A stretch of DNA of 64,000 nt, taken from positions 149,820-213,819 of the forward strand of contig JAAUZC010000012.1 in NCBI GenBank assembly GCA_014804795.1. The letters are read 5' to 3'. The DNA is from Lachnospiraceae bacterium (GTDB lineage Bacteria > Bacillota > Clostridia > Lachnospirales > Lachnospiraceae). The notes beneath the pieces are model-generated. The model was not told where the DNA came from. It searched no databases and saw only the letters and a program-made list of their open reading frames with translations. Shown in pieces: positions 51,648 to 60,556 of this stretch; positions within the stretch are counted from its first letter, which is position 1, and the number at the start of each line of letters is the position of its first letter. The translations under genes and the position numbers were made by a program.

Positions 51648-52504
51648 TGAATAAGAATACGGTTTCCGCCGCTAACGCGCGCAAAACAATCCTTTCCGTG
51701 ATACTTTCTGTGGTCAGCATTATTTATGTGCTGCCTGTGCTGGCGGTAGTGGTAAACTCTTTTAAAAAGAATACTTATGTAAAGACCCATACCTTTTCGC
51801 TTCCCACAGGGGAGATGAGTGCCGGTTTCGATAATTTTATCAAAGGCATGACATTTGGTAACTATCCGTTTATAAAGAGTGTGACATACAGTGTTGTGAT
51901 CACATTGCTGTCCACGTTCTTGATCTTGCTCTGTACTTCCATGGCGGCGTGGTATATTGCCAGGGTGGATTCGGTTTTTTGCCGGGCAATCTATTTTCTG
52001 TGCGTGTTCTCCATGGTCGTACCGTTCCAGATGGTTATGTTTACCTTGTCCAAAACAGCGGATAGTCTGCATTTGAATACGCCGTGGACAATTCCCATCG
52101 TTTATCTGGGATTTGGTGCCGGGCTTGCAATCTTTATGTTTGTGGGCTTTGTGAAAGCGATTCCGTTGGAGATTGAAGAGGCGGCTTCCATCGATGGCTG
52201 CGGGCCGGTGCGGACTTTCTTCACAGTGGTTGTGCCGATGTTAAAGCCGACAATGATCTCTGTGGGCATTCTGGAGATCATGTGGGTATGGAATGACTAT
52301 CTGCTGCCGGTGTTAGTGCTTGATATCAACGAATACCGTACGATTCCCATTCATATTCAGTATCTGAAAGGAAGCTACGGCACAGTAGATTTAGGCGCTA
52401 CGATGGCGTTGATACTGATGAGTATTATCCCGGTTATCGTCTTCTATCTTGCCTGCCAGAAACATATCATCAAGGGCGTGGCAGCAGGCGCGGTGAAGGG
52501 TTGA
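51647..52504 (+). CDS. Sugar ABC transporter permease (MalG/UgpE type)
   Basis: A 285-residue partner permease whose ATG overlaps the previous stop (TAATGA). Six membrane segments, EAA loop 'EIEEAASIDGCGPVRTFFTVVVPMLKP' and the C-terminal 'KHIIKGVAAGAVKG'. AAAGGAGG precedes the start. With its neighbour it forms the channel for the substrate delivered by the 49322 binding protein. Confidence 0.93.
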   Translation: MNKNTVSAANARKTILSVILSVVSIIYVLPVLAVVVNSFKKNTYVKTHTFSLPTGEMSAGFDNFIKGMTFGNYPFIKSVTYSVVITLLSTFLILLCTSMAAWYIARVDSVFCRAIYFLCVFSMVVPFQMVMFTLSKTADSLHLNTPWTIPIVYLGFGAGLAIFMFVGFVKAIPLEIEEAASIDGCGPVRTFFTVVVPMLKPTMISVGILEIMWVWNDYLLPVLVLDINEYRTIPIHIQYLKGSYGTVDLGATMALILMSIIPVIVFYLACQKHIIKGVAAGAVKG

Positions 52505-52533
52505 TAAAAGTAACGGAAATGAAAGGGGCAGAA

Positions 52534-53541
52534 ATGACCATCAAGGATATTGCGAGACTTTCCGGCTGTGGTGTAACGACAGTGTCGAGGGTATTGAACA
52601 ATCGTCCGGACGTCAGCGAGGAAACACGCAGGAAAGTGATGAGCGTTGTGGAACAGTACGGGTTTATGCCCAATACCAACGCCAAACATTTAAAGCAGCA
52701 GTCTAATGACAGTATTGCGATCATCGTCAAAGGAACAAAAAATCTGCTGTTTGCGGATTTGGTGGAAGAAATTCAGACGCTTTTGCTGGAGGCAGGACAG
52801 GATGCCGCCGTCTATTATCTGGATGAGGATGCCAACGAAGTAGCGTATGCGCTCAGGCTCTGCAGAGAGCGCAGGCCTCGGGGATTTATGTTTTTGGGCG
52901 GCGATTTAGAGCAGTTTAAGACTGATTTTGCGCCGATCACTGTTCCCAGCGTATTGCTGACAAACAGTGCGGAAGAATTGGGGTTTGATAATCTGTCCTC
53001 TTTTACAACCGATGATGAGCAGGCGGCGGAACAGGTGATTGATCTGTTAGTGCGTTTGGGGCACCATAATATCGGCGTGCTGGGTGGAAATTTATCCGGT
53101 TCGCAGATCAGTTACCGCCGTCTGATGGGCTGCAAGACGGCTTGTGAGAGGCTGAACATTCCGTTTGACTTAAACGAACAGTGTGAGCAGTGCCGTTATT
53201 CTATGCCGGATGCCTATGAGGCTGCTAAACGGCTGTTGCTTCGCAGACCGGATCTGACGGCAGTTTTTGCACTGAGTGATGTGACGGCGCTTGGAGCCAT
53301 TCGTGCATTCTGCGATATGGGCAAACGAGTGCCGGAAGATATTTCCGTGGTAGGATATGACGGTGTTGTCAGCGGACAGTATTCCCTGCCGCGGCTTACG
53401 ACGATCAGACAGGATACAAAACAGCTTGCGGAGCAGGGTGTGGATGCACTGCTTCGGGCATTTATGCGCAGCATGCATCCGACCCACAGGGTTGTGCCGT
53501 TTCATCTGGTGTCCGGGGAGAGTGTGGCGCAGATTCATTGA
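52534..53541 (+). CDS. LacI-family transcriptional regulator
   Basis: A 335-residue repressor. The helix-turn-helix is 'MTIKDIARLSGCGVTTVSRVLNNRPDVSEETRRKVMSVVEQYGFMPN' at the N-terminus; the ligand-binding part is periplasmic-binding-protein-like, with 'SIAIIVKGTKNLLFADLVEEIQ' and 'SVVGYDGVVSGQYSLPRLTTIRQD'. It closes the sugar ABC operon and probably controls the promoter at 49210-49285. AAAGGGG before ATG 52534; the frame extends upstream to TTG 52501. Confidence 0.94.
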   Translation: MTIKDIARLSGCGVTTVSRVLNNRPDVSEETRRKVMSVVEQYGFMPNTNAKHLKQQSNDSIAIIVKGTKNLLFADLVEEIQTLLLEAGQDAAVYYLDEDANEVAYALRLCRERRPRGFMFLGGDLEQFKTDFAPITVPSVLLTNSAEELGFDNLSSFTTDDEQAAEQVIDLLVRLGHHNIGVLGGNLSGSQISYRRLMGCKTACERLNIPFDLNEQCEQCRYSMPDAYEAAKRLLLRRPDLTAVFALSDVTALGAIRAFCDMGKRVPEDISVVGYDGVVSGQYSLPRLTTIRQDTKQLAEQGVDALLRAFMRSMHPTHRVVPFHLVSGESVAQIH

Positions 53542-53610
53542 ACGGAGGGGGATAATCTGACGGGAGAGAAGTCGATGCCATATTCTGTAAATATATAGTG
53601 CCGTAATATG

Positions 53611-53652
53611 AGGGGAAAGAAATTGGCTGATTCTTTCCCCTATGTTTATTTT
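53611..53652 (+). terminator. Terminator after LacI-family gene
   Basis: A perfect 11-base stem AGGGGAAAGAA / TTCTTTCCCCT (nine-base loop), then ATGTTTATTTTTG. Ends the sugar ABC operon. Confidence 0.8.
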
Positions 53653-53729
53653 TGTTTATACCGGATGCCCTTCGCGGCCGGCTGTGCCAAATATATAAAA
53701 TATTAAGGAATTCTGCAACATTTCTTTGA

Positions 53730-53760
53730 AAAGATGACACAACTTTGATGCAAGTATACT
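53730..53760 (+). promoter_or_regulatory. Candidate regulator box and -10 of two-component operon
   Basis: AAAGATGACACA (53730-53741) and AACTTTGATGCA (53741-53752) are similar units 11 bases apart, followed by TATACT (53755-53760). ACAACTTTGATGCA recurs almost unchanged (ACAAATTTGATACA) before the VanY gene. An OmpR-type direct-repeat box is proposed. Confidence 0.5.
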
Positions 53761-53840
53761 GTAAAATGTTTGAGAGACTAAAATGCTGTATTTTTTATCA
53801 AATTGGATGATGAGCATAATTTACAGGCATCGGCGGGAAA

Positions 53841-54518
53841 GTGAAGGATAAGAGTTTGAATAAAATACTGATTGTGGAAGATGAGGAAGCGATTGCGAAT
53901 TTAATTAAAATTAACTTACAGCATGCGGGCTATAGCTGTGAGGTTGCCAATGACGGAATAACAGGGGCGGATATGATGGCGGAAAACAGCTATGATCTGT
54001 GCCTGTTTGATATTATGCTGCCCGGTATCAATGGATATGAGCTGCTTGAGTATGCAAAGAGTCTGCACATGCCGGTAATTTTTCTGACGGCAAAGGGCGC
54101 GACGATCGACAAGGTAAAGGGGCTTAAGATGGGGGCAGATGACTATATTACGAAGCCCTTTGAGATAATTGAGCTGCTTGCGCGGGTGGAGAATGTGCTG
54201 CGGCGGTTCCACAAGGTGGAACAGGAGATAAACTGCGGGGATCTGGAAATCAATGTGGCCTCACGAACGGTAAAAAAAGGCGGCCGTGATATCAATCTGA
54301 CCATTAAGGAGTTTGATCTGTTGCTTTTGTTTATGAGAAATCAGGACAGGGCGCTCTACCGTGAAATGATCTATGAGCAGGTCTGGGACAGCCCTTATAT
54401 GGGAGATTCCCGGACGGTGGATCTGCATGTGCAGAGGCTGCGGAAGAAAGCGGGACTGGAGCAGCAGATCGAATCGGTGTATAAGGTTGGCTATCGGTTC
54501 AGGAGCAGTGTATCATGA
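53841..54518 (+). CDS. OmpR-family response regulator
   Basis: A 225-residue regulator. Receiver domain (about 8-120) with Asp13/14-type acidic pair, phospho-acceptor Asp57 ('LCLFDIMLPG') and Lys in 'DYITKPFEI'; winged-helix DNA-binding domain (about 130-222) with 'GRDINLTIKEFDLLLLFMRNQ' and 'SRTVDLHVQRLRKKAG'. Starts with GTG 53841 (weak ribosome site GCGGGAAA). Its stop overlaps the kinase start as ATGA. Confidence 0.93.
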   Translation: MKDKSLNKILIVEDEEAIANLIKINLQHAGYSCEVANDGITGADMMAENSYDLCLFDIMLPGINGYELLEYAKSLHMPVIFLTAKGATIDKVKGLKMGADDYITKPFEIIELLARVENVLRRFHKVEQEINCGDLEINVASRTVKKGGRDINLTIKEFDLLLLFMRNQDRALYREMIYEQVWDSPYMGDSRTVDLHVQRLRKKAGLEQQIESVYKVGYRFRSSVS

Positions 54519-55951
54519 AACTATTTTGGAAACAGTTTACCGCAATTGTATGTTTGATGGTTACGTTGTTTGCGGTATTCGGCAGTATATTTTTGCAGAC
54601 TACTTTCCGGATCATGCTGGAAAGGGAAAAAGAGCGGGGGCTGGAAGAGTGGAAAATGTTTCAGTTCGCGCTTTTAGCGTCTATGGAGGCGCTGCCCGAA
54701 GAGTATTCGATTGAAAATGATATTATGACAGAGATGACCGAAACTATTGAGGACAGTATCGGCAGTCAGGAAAACGGCATTGCTATTTATAATGCGGATC
54801 GTCAGCTTATCTACAAAAACGGTATGTTTTATGGTGCGCTGATGGCGGAAAATATCCAGACGGACAGAGGCTTGTGGCGGTTGAGCGATACGGAAGACGG
54901 ACATTATCTGGAGGCGCTTTCCCGGTTAGAGAGCAATGACGGAACGTATTATCTTGCGTTCGGCAGAAATATCCAGTATGTCTATGATGCAAGGGACAGA
55001 CTTTATGAGCAGTATCGCAACGGGGTACTGTTTGTGATCGTGCTGTCCATTCCTGTTTCCTGGCTTTTGGCATATCATTTTACAAAACCGATCAGACAGC
55101 TTGCGAAGGCGACAAGGGATTTTGCCAGAGGAAATTATCAGAGCAGAGTGGAAGTAAAGGGGGAGGATGAACTGGCCGGTCTGATGATGGAGTTTAACAG
55201 AATGGCGAGGCGGCTCGAGAGAAGTATCTGGCAGCTGGAGGATGCGGCGAGAAGGCAGGAGGAGTTTACCGGGGCGTTTGCCCATGAATTGAAAACGCCG
55301 CTCACGTCTATTATCGGTTACGGCGATATGCTGCGCAGCATGAATCTGACTGAGGAGGAAAAACGAAGTTCTTCCGATTATATTTATCAGCAGGGAAAGC
55401 GCTTAGAGCGTCTTTCCTATAAGATGATGGAGCTTGTTCGGGTAAATAATCAGGGGATTACGTTAAAGCCCATGAAGACCAGAGAAGTTGCCTATGAGGT
55501 TGAACTTTTTACAAAAAGGCTTTTGTGGGAGAAAAAGGTGACGCTCGAGAAGAGCATAGCACCGGGCATCATATTCGGAGATTTGGATCTGCTTTGTTCC
55601 CTGTTTGGAAATCTGATCGACAATGCGGCAAAAGCCTGTGCCAGAAAGACCTATACAGGGGAGGAACAGGGAAAAATTTTGTTTGTCGGGAAACAGGAAA
55701 AAAGAGGGTACAGTTTTACGATAATGGACAATGGCTGCGGCATTCCCGCTGACGAAGTGGGCAAAATCACGGAAGCTTTTTATATGGTAGATAAGTCAAG
55801 AGCAAGAAAAGAAGGCGGAGCCGGTATCGGCATGACGTTATGCAGCAGAATTGTAAAGCTGCATCATGCCCATTGGGAAATAGCCAGCAATGAGAACGAG
55901 GGAACAAATGTTTACGTTTTCTTCCCGGAGGAGGAAGAAGAGGATGATTAA
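54515..55951 (+). CDS. Sensor histidine kinase (HisKA/HAMP type)
   Basis: A 478-residue membrane kinase. Membrane segments at about 7-28 and 165-185, with an outer domain between them. HAMP follows ('FTKPIRQLAKATRDFARGNYQSRV'). The HisKA phospho-accepting His is in 'GAFAHELKTPLTSIIGYG', and the ATPase boxes are 'NLIDNAAKAC' (N), 'IMDNGCGIPADEV' (G1) and 'GGAGIGMTLC' (G2). Overlaps the regulator start codon and the next gene (eight bases). Confidence 0.93.
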   Translation: MKLFWKQFTAIVCLMVTLFAVFGSIFLQTTFRIMLEREKERGLEEWKMFQFALLASMEALPEEYSIENDIMTEMTETIEDSIGSQENGIAIYNADRQLIYKNGMFYGALMAENIQTDRGLWRLSDTEDGHYLEALSRLESNDGTYYLAFGRNIQYVYDARDRLYEQYRNGVLFVIVLSIPVSWLLAYHFTKPIRQLAKATRDFARGNYQSRVEVKGEDELAGLMMEFNRMARRLERSIWQLEDAARRQEEFTGAFAHELKTPLTSIIGYGDMLRSMNLTEEEKRSSSDYIYQQGKRLERLSYKMMELVRVNNQGITLKPMKTREVAYEVELFTKRLLWEKKVTLEKSIAPGIIFGDLDLLCSLFGNLIDNAAKACARKTYTGEEQGKILFVGKQEKRGYSFTIMDNGCGIPADEVGKITEAFYMVDKSRARKEGGAGIGMTLCSRIVKLHHAHWEIASNENEGTNVYVFFPEEEEEDD

Positions 55952-57173
55952 GAATAACCGGAAGAGTATAACTAAAACAGGGAAAAAGAAAATATCCGCA
56001 GGGTGGTTTTCTCTGGACAGCCTGATGGGGAAGGCGCTTTGCGTTTTGTTAGTAGTTATTTTAACCGTGGGGGCGTTTGTGGCGCCGAAGTTGATCAATA
56101 ATCTCTACGATGCCGGAACTTTGATGCAGATCACATATGTGGATATAGATCTCAGTCCCTATGCGGTGAGCTATGCGAATTTTGAGGACAAGTTACAGAC
56201 GATAGCCCGGGCAAAAACAGCGGGGGACAATTTTTTGACGCTGCCCGCGGAGGAGACTGAACAAAAGATCAGTGACGCCGAGCTGATACAGGTGGTGAAC
56301 CAGGAGATGGCGGAGATAAGAGATGGCATGAGCACGTTGTTTTTCGAAGGATGGTGGGGCGAGTTGACGGAAGAGAATCTTGTCTCCCGGGAAAAAAATA
56401 TGCTCTATATGCGGCCCCGGGCAAACAGAGCGGATAATACTTCTATACAGGAGGCGGCGCCCATTCAGTTTTGGATGCTGACCTTTGAGGTGACGGAGAG
56501 CCAAAAGGAAAAGGTGTTGGGGGACGGGCTCACAGATATGTCAGGCTATACAGAAGAAGAGATGCAGAGGCGGGAAAAAGAGATACAGATGGCCTTGAGC
56601 ACTGTTTATGCTACGGACAGGCTGATGGTCTGTCTGGATGCGGATTTTTATAAATTGTATGCGGTCGCCATAGAGGGGGATGCGGAGAGAATCACGAATA
56701 GGTATGACTGGTATCTGCCGGAGGTATTCAGAATTTTACCGGAAAAGACATATACAGAATATGCGGAGAGTACGTATGGATTTCCGGAATACACGGATCT
56801 TCAGATATTTATGACAGATCAGATTGCCGAGTATTGGGTCAGGTATTGGGATATCATGCCGGAAGATAAGAATATTTATATGGATATTCCGGGCGAGCTG
56901 TCGGGATGTGTGGCTTTTCGAGAAGACATAGAAATGACAGAGGAAGAGGATGCACCGGAGCCATTTGCAAATGATACTTATGAGATAGTCGGTTTGGACG
57001 GGAGTGTGATGATTGCTGAAGGTGCGGATGACGCGTATGCGGGGGCGGAATACGGAGGTGAAAAGGATATACTGTTGGAGATAGGCTGCCGCGGGAGCTT
57101 CAGTGAGACAGACGATAGTCTGTGGATACAGAAGACAGGCTGTCGGCATTTTTTTGATATCATGCAGTTTTAG
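55944..57173 (+). CDS. Unknown membrane-anchored protein coupled to two-component system
   Basis: A 409-residue protein: basic N-terminus, one membrane segment ('ALCVLLVVILTVGAFVAPKLI', about 30-50) and a large outer domain without family likeness that I can name. It is acidic, with 'YVDIDLSPYAVSYANF' and repeated 'YATDRLMVCLDADFYKLYAVAI'-like strands. It begins inside the kinase gene (ATG 55944, GGAGGAAGAAGAGG before it), so it is translated with it. A third component that senses or tunes the kinase is likely, or an envelope target of the same signal. Confidence 0.7.
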   Translation: MIKNNRKSITKTGKKKISAGWFSLDSLMGKALCVLLVVILTVGAFVAPKLINNLYDAGTLMQITYVDIDLSPYAVSYANFEDKLQTIARAKTAGDNFLTLPAEETEQKISDAELIQVVNQEMAEIRDGMSTLFFEGWWGELTEENLVSREKNMLYMRPRANRADNTSIQEAAPIQFWMLTFEVTESQKEKVLGDGLTDMSGYTEEEMQRREKEIQMALSTVYATDRLMVCLDADFYKLYAVAIEGDAERITNRYDWYLPEVFRILPEKTYTEYAESTYGFPEYTDLQIFMTDQIAEYWVRYWDIMPEDKNIYMDIPGELSGCVAFREDIEMTEEEDAPEPFANDTYEIVGLDGSVMIAEGADDAYAGAEYGGEKDILLEIGCRGSFSETDDSLWIQKTGCRHFFDIMQF

Positions 57174-57183
57174 AAAATGTTAC

Positions 57184-57217
57184 AAATTTGATACAGCTTT
57201 GCGAGAAATATGATACA
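57184..57217 (+). promoter_or_regulatory. Candidate regulator box upstream of VanY gene
   Basis: AAATTTGATACA (57184-57195) and AAATATGATACA (57206-57217), 22 bases apart, i.e. two turns of helix. The first resembles the unit before the neighbouring response regulator gene (53741). Confidence 0.5.
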
Positions 57218-57328
57218 TGGAGTCGGTATTCTTATCGTAGAAAGTGAGAAAAAGGCAGGAAATTGCGAAATGAGCGGTAAAAGCGGAACTTCGCAATTGA
57301 CGGAAAGTGTTACGAGAGGGATAAGAAT

Positions 57329-58369
57329 ATGGCAGGGACGATAAAGCTTGACATGTATGAGGGCAATCCGGCAAAGCGGCGGGATTACAGAGGGTATGAG
57401 GGGGGCGTTTACGGCAGAAGAGACGGGGCGGCCCGGAAAGAGCCTGTCTATGAAGGACGGAAAAACGACAGATATGAGCCGGGGGTGCGGAGGAAGGGGC
57501 AGAATACCGGAAGGAAGTCCTGCAGAAAGAAAAAAACACGGCGCAGAATACTGACGGGAATTATCTTATATTTTATACTTGCAGGTATTATCGCAACCTG
57601 TTGGATGATGTTTAACATTTTCGCCGGGAGCAGGGAAAAAGTACACGCGGAAGGCATTGAGATGGACGGCGCAGATGTGACGGAAGCGGAATCGGATGCT
57701 TTGGAGGAAGAAGCCTATGACAAAAATGATAACGGGGCAGCGCTTAAAGTAACACCTGAAATACGACAGGAGTGTCAGGAAATGTACGCAAGGCAGGAGT
57801 CTCTTCTGCTGTTAGTTAATAAAGAGCATGAGCTTCCGGCTTCTTATCAACCGATACTTCACAGTATATGTAAGGGCAGGCTGGAAGCGGCGGATATTCT
57901 TTATGAAGACCTGTGTGCAATGTTAGAGGCAGGAGGGGATGCGGGATATCAGTATTGGATCGCTTCTGCACACCGTGACAGAGACTATCAGCAGAAATTA
58001 GTGAATGAAGATGTGGAAAAGTACATGTCAAAAGGTTATTCCTATGAAGCGGCGCTTCAGAAGACTTATGAATATACGATGCCTGCCGGATATTCCGAGC
58101 ATGAGACAGGGCTTGCACTCGACATACTCTGTTCCACCAATACGATAATGGATGAGAGTCAGGAAGGCGAGCCGGGCAACAGGTGGCTTGTGGAGCATTG
58201 TCATGAGTATGGCTTTATTCTGAGATACCCGGCGGATAAAGAGGATGTTACAGGTATCAGTTATGAACCATGGCATTTCCGGTATGTAGGCAAAGAGGCG
58301 GCCGCGTATCTGCATGAAAAGGGATGGACTCTGGAGGAGTTTTATGAGGTAGTGAACGGCGGTATTTAA
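57329..58369 (+). CDS. D-alanyl-D-alanine carboxypeptidase (VanY/M15B type)
   Basis: A 346-residue zinc peptidase that removes the terminal D-alanine of peptidoglycan stem peptides. A basic, disordered N-terminus of about 70 residues, a membrane segment ('ILTGIILYFILAGIIATCWMMF', 74-95), an acidic linker, then the M15B domain with 'IASAHRDRDYQQKLV', zinc box 'AGYSEHETGLALDI' (SxHxxGxAxD) and 'SYEPWHFRYVG'. This fold is complete. VanY proteins often sit with VanRS-like two-component systems, as here; vancomycin resistance itself is not implied because vanHAX is absent. Confidence 0.92.
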   Translation: MAGTIKLDMYEGNPAKRRDYRGYEGGVYGRRDGAARKEPVYEGRKNDRYEPGVRRKGQNTGRKSCRKKKTRRRILTGIILYFILAGIIATCWMMFNIFAGSREKVHAEGIEMDGADVTEAESDALEEEAYDKNDNGAALKVTPEIRQECQEMYARQESLLLLVNKEHELPASYQPILHSICKGRLEAADILYEDLCAMLEAGGDAGYQYWIASAHRDRDYQQKLVNEDVEKYMSKGYSYEAALQKTYEYTMPAGYSEHETGLALDILCSTNTIMDESQEGEPGNRWLVEHCHEYGFILRYPADKEDVTGISYEPWHFRYVGKEAAAYLHEKGWTLEEFYEVVNGGI

Positions 58370-58389
58370 GGCGGAAAAGAAGGGGACTG

Positions 58390-58752
58390 TCAGTTGCACA
58401 GCTCATTCCACTCACAGTCCCCACAGATTTTCTTCCGGTTTCCGGGAGTGAGGATATGGATTCTGACAGATTCGGCAAAATCGTTCCAGCGCATCTTTGC
58501 ACCCTCGGGAAGACCGCAGTACGCAAGTACCTGACGGTCATAGTGTTCCGCTTTGCTGCTGGTGCATATGCCGGAGTGATCATTGGGGCAGTGAGAGCAT
58601 ACGTCGTCCGTTTCGCAGAGCAGTATGATCTCCGGGTTTTCATTCAGTTTTTCTTTCATCGCCCACATATTTTCTGTAAACTCACCGCTGTAGCCTTTCC
58701 CCTGAAAAAAGGAAAAGCACATGCCGTGATGCGCTCTGATCCTGTATGTCAT
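58390..58752 (-). CDS. DUF1284 protein
   Basis: A 120-residue protein with the DUF1284 start 'RIRAHHGMCFSFFQGKGYS' and several cysteines in pairs ('VCSHCPNDHSGIC', 'ICGDCEWNELC'), likely to hold a metal or an iron-sulfur cluster. Function unknown. Its start directly follows the bioY stop, so they form one unit; GGGGGAAAG lies at the end of bioY. Confidence 0.9.
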   Translation of the reverse strand: MTYRIRAHHGMCFSFFQGKGYSGEFTENMWAMKEKLNENPEIILLCETDDVCSHCPNDHSGICTSSKAEHYDRQVLAYCGLPEGAKMRWNDFAESVRIHILTPGNRKKICGDCEWNELCN

Positions 58753-59355
58753 TTATCTTTCCCCCATGATCTTCGACAACGGTCCCCGCAGAGTATTGCT
58801 GAGTGTCAGTGCCAGTGCGATCTTGACCGCATCGGGAATAATGAAGGGAATCACGCACCAGCCAAGTACTGTTGCCAGACCGATGGAATCTGTTGTTTTC
58901 ATATATACGAGCATGAACCATATCGTACCGGCAGCATAGCATGCCGCCATTCCGAGCACCATCGCCACACCCTGTATCCAGAGTTTTTTGCCGAAGCAGC
59001 TCTCAAAGAACCACATAATGAGGGCTGTGAGGATAAAACCGATGATATATCCGCCGGTGGTGTTCATGATGATGCCAAGTCCGCCGGTAAATCCTGCAAA
59101 TACCGGAACACCTATCGCGCCAAGCAGAACATATGTCACCACTGCGATCGTACCGCGCTTTCCGCCCAATAGAGAAACAGACAAAAATATTGCGAAAGTC
59201 TGTAAGGTGAAAGGAATTTCTGTGGGAATGGAGATCCAGGAACAGATGGTGATGAGTACGGTAAATACGGCGATGTAAGCCATATCGTAGGTCTTGCCCT
59301 TCCCGGCTGCGCTCCTTTCGCTGTTTTGCAACGGTGTTGTGGTTTTCGCGTTCAT
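58753..59355 (-). CDS. bioY: Biotin transporter BioY
   Basis: A 200-residue membrane protein, the substrate-specific S component of a biotin ECF transporter. Six hydrophobic segments. 'WISIPTEIPFTLQTFAIFLSVSLLGGKRGTIAVVTYVLLGAIGVPVFAGFTGG' is the BioY signature with the biotin-site region; 'TGGYIIGFILTALIMW' follows. The ATPases and EcfT are not in the window. GGAGGAAG precedes the start. The BirA operator (59415-59445) upstream supports biotin control. Confidence 0.95.
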   Translation of the reverse strand: MNAKTTTPLQNSERSAAGKGKTYDMAYIAVFTVLITICSWISIPTEIPFTLQTFAIFLSVSLLGGKRGTIAVVTYVLLGAIGVPVFAGFTGGLGIIMNTTGGYIIGFILTALIMWFFESCFGKKLWIQGVAMVLGMAACYAAGTIWFMLVYMKTTDSIGLATVLGWCVIPFIIPDAVKIALALTLSNTLRGPLSKIMGER

Positions 59356-59414
59356 AACTTCCTCCGATAATGTATTTTTACTAACGAAGTTATAGTAGCA
59401 TAGGAGAAGTTAGA

Positions 59415-59445
59415 TTGTCAACTAAATTTAAAAAATAGTTAACAA
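59415..59445 (-). promoter_or_regulatory. BirA operator of bioY
   Basis: TTGTCAAC (59415-59422) and GTTAACAA (59438-59445) form the arms of a BirA box with a 15-base spacer, one mismatch. It overlaps a minus-strand -35 (TTGACA) with a TACTAT 18 bases on. Repression by BirA-biotin is expected. Confidence 0.85.
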
Positions 59446-59520
59446 TGTTTGAATCTATTGTATTGTTATCTGAAAACAGGTATCATAGAAAAGGGTAAGT
59501 GTATGCGGGGGGAACAGGTC

Positions 59521-60543
59521 ATGACCAAGGAAATGAAGAGAAAATGGGAAAAAATGCTGCTTTTGGCGATTAAGATCGCGGTGGGCAGCGCAGCCGCCAT
59601 TTACATGGCGGAGGCCATGCATTTGGAATATGCTGTTTCCGCAGGTACGGTGACGCTGTTATCGGTGTTGGGAACAAAGTGGGAGACAGTAAAAGCTTCC
59701 GCGATCCGTATCGTCACATTTTTTATTACTTCCTTATTGGCGGTCCTGCTGATTCCATGGATGCACAGCGAATGGGTCGCGTTCGGTATCGTCATCTTTA
59801 TTATGACGCTTTTGTCTGAGATCATGGGATGGAAAGCGTCACTTTCCGTCAACGGCGTCATTGCCGCCCATTACATGATGAAGATGGATTTCAGCATTGA
59901 GTTTATCTATAATGAATTCATGCTGGTGTTGATAGGTGTCATCATTGCGTTTGTGTTAAATCTGTTTCATCTGAATAAAAGCCGGAAAAAGGATATCATT
60001 AGGGATATGCGCTATGCGGAGAGCAAGCTGGCAGAGATTTTGCGGGAGATGGCCGCGTATCTGCAGGGGGAGCAGTTAAAGCCGTTGCACATCAGTGTGT
60101 GGGAGGAAATCTGCGCATTGGAGGAAAAACTGCGGGAGTTCATGGAGGAGGGAAGAGAATATCAGGATAATACCTTTGAATTTCACCATGATTACTATCT
60201 GGACTATTTCGGGATGCGGTTGGATCAGTGCAGGATGCTTGACAGCCTGCACTATGAAATGAAAAATATCCGAACCGTGCCAAAGCAGGCGGAAGTGGTA
60301 GCAGATTATATGAACTATCTGGCGGGTTATGTGACAGAAAAGAATGACCCCGGTGTGCAGATGGAGCGTCTTCAGGAACTTTTCGCGGACATGAAAAAGG
60401 AGGAACTGCCGAAGTCGCAGGATGAGTTTGAGGGCCGGGCGTTATTGTATCATATTTTAATGGATATTGAGGAATTTCTGAAATACAAGATTGCGTTTAT
60501 AGAAAATCTCAGCGAGAAACAGCGAAAAGAATACTGGGATTAA
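59521..60543 (+). CDS. FUSC/aromatic acid exporter family membrane protein
   Basis: A 340-residue protein. Four to five hydrophobic segments in the first 140 residues ('AIKIAVGSAAAIYMAEAMHLEYAVSAGTVTLLSVLGTKWETVKASAIRI' is the ArAE box), then a cytosolic C-terminal helical domain of about 190 residues ('YAESKLAEILREMAAYLQ'), as in the ArAE_1 (DUF939) family with its C-terminal domain. Substrate unknown; export of small aromatic acids is shown for few members. ATG 59521 follows GGGGGGAA; ATG 59503 (after AAGGG) is another option. Divergent from bioY; shares its upstream region with the BirA box. Confidence 0.82.
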   Translation: MTKEMKRKWEKMLLLAIKIAVGSAAAIYMAEAMHLEYAVSAGTVTLLSVLGTKWETVKASAIRIVTFFITSLLAVLLIPWMHSEWVAFGIVIFIMTLLSEIMGWKASLSVNGVIAAHYMMKMDFSIEFIYNEFMLVLIGVIIAFVLNLFHLNKSRKKDIIRDMRYAESKLAEILREMAAYLQGEQLKPLHISVWEEICALEEKLREFMEEGREYQDNTFEFHHDYYLDYFGMRLDQCRMLDSLHYEMKNIRTVPKQAEVVADYMNYLAGYVTEKNDPGVQMERLQELFADMKKEELPKSQDEFEGRALLYHILMDIEEFLKYKIAFIENLSEKQRKEYWD

Positions 60544-60556
60544 AGACAGAAAACGC

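Noticed and set aside
53841..58369. Vancomycin resistance cluster (VanRS plus VanY)
   Set aside because: Only a carboxypeptidase and a general OmpR-type pair are present; no vanH, ligase or vanX-type gene.
58379..58430. GGGGACTGT/ACAGTCCCC inverted repeat between convergent VanY and DUF1284 genes as terminator
   Set aside because: It has no T tract on either side and one arm lies in the DUF1284 coding end; kept out as a terminator.
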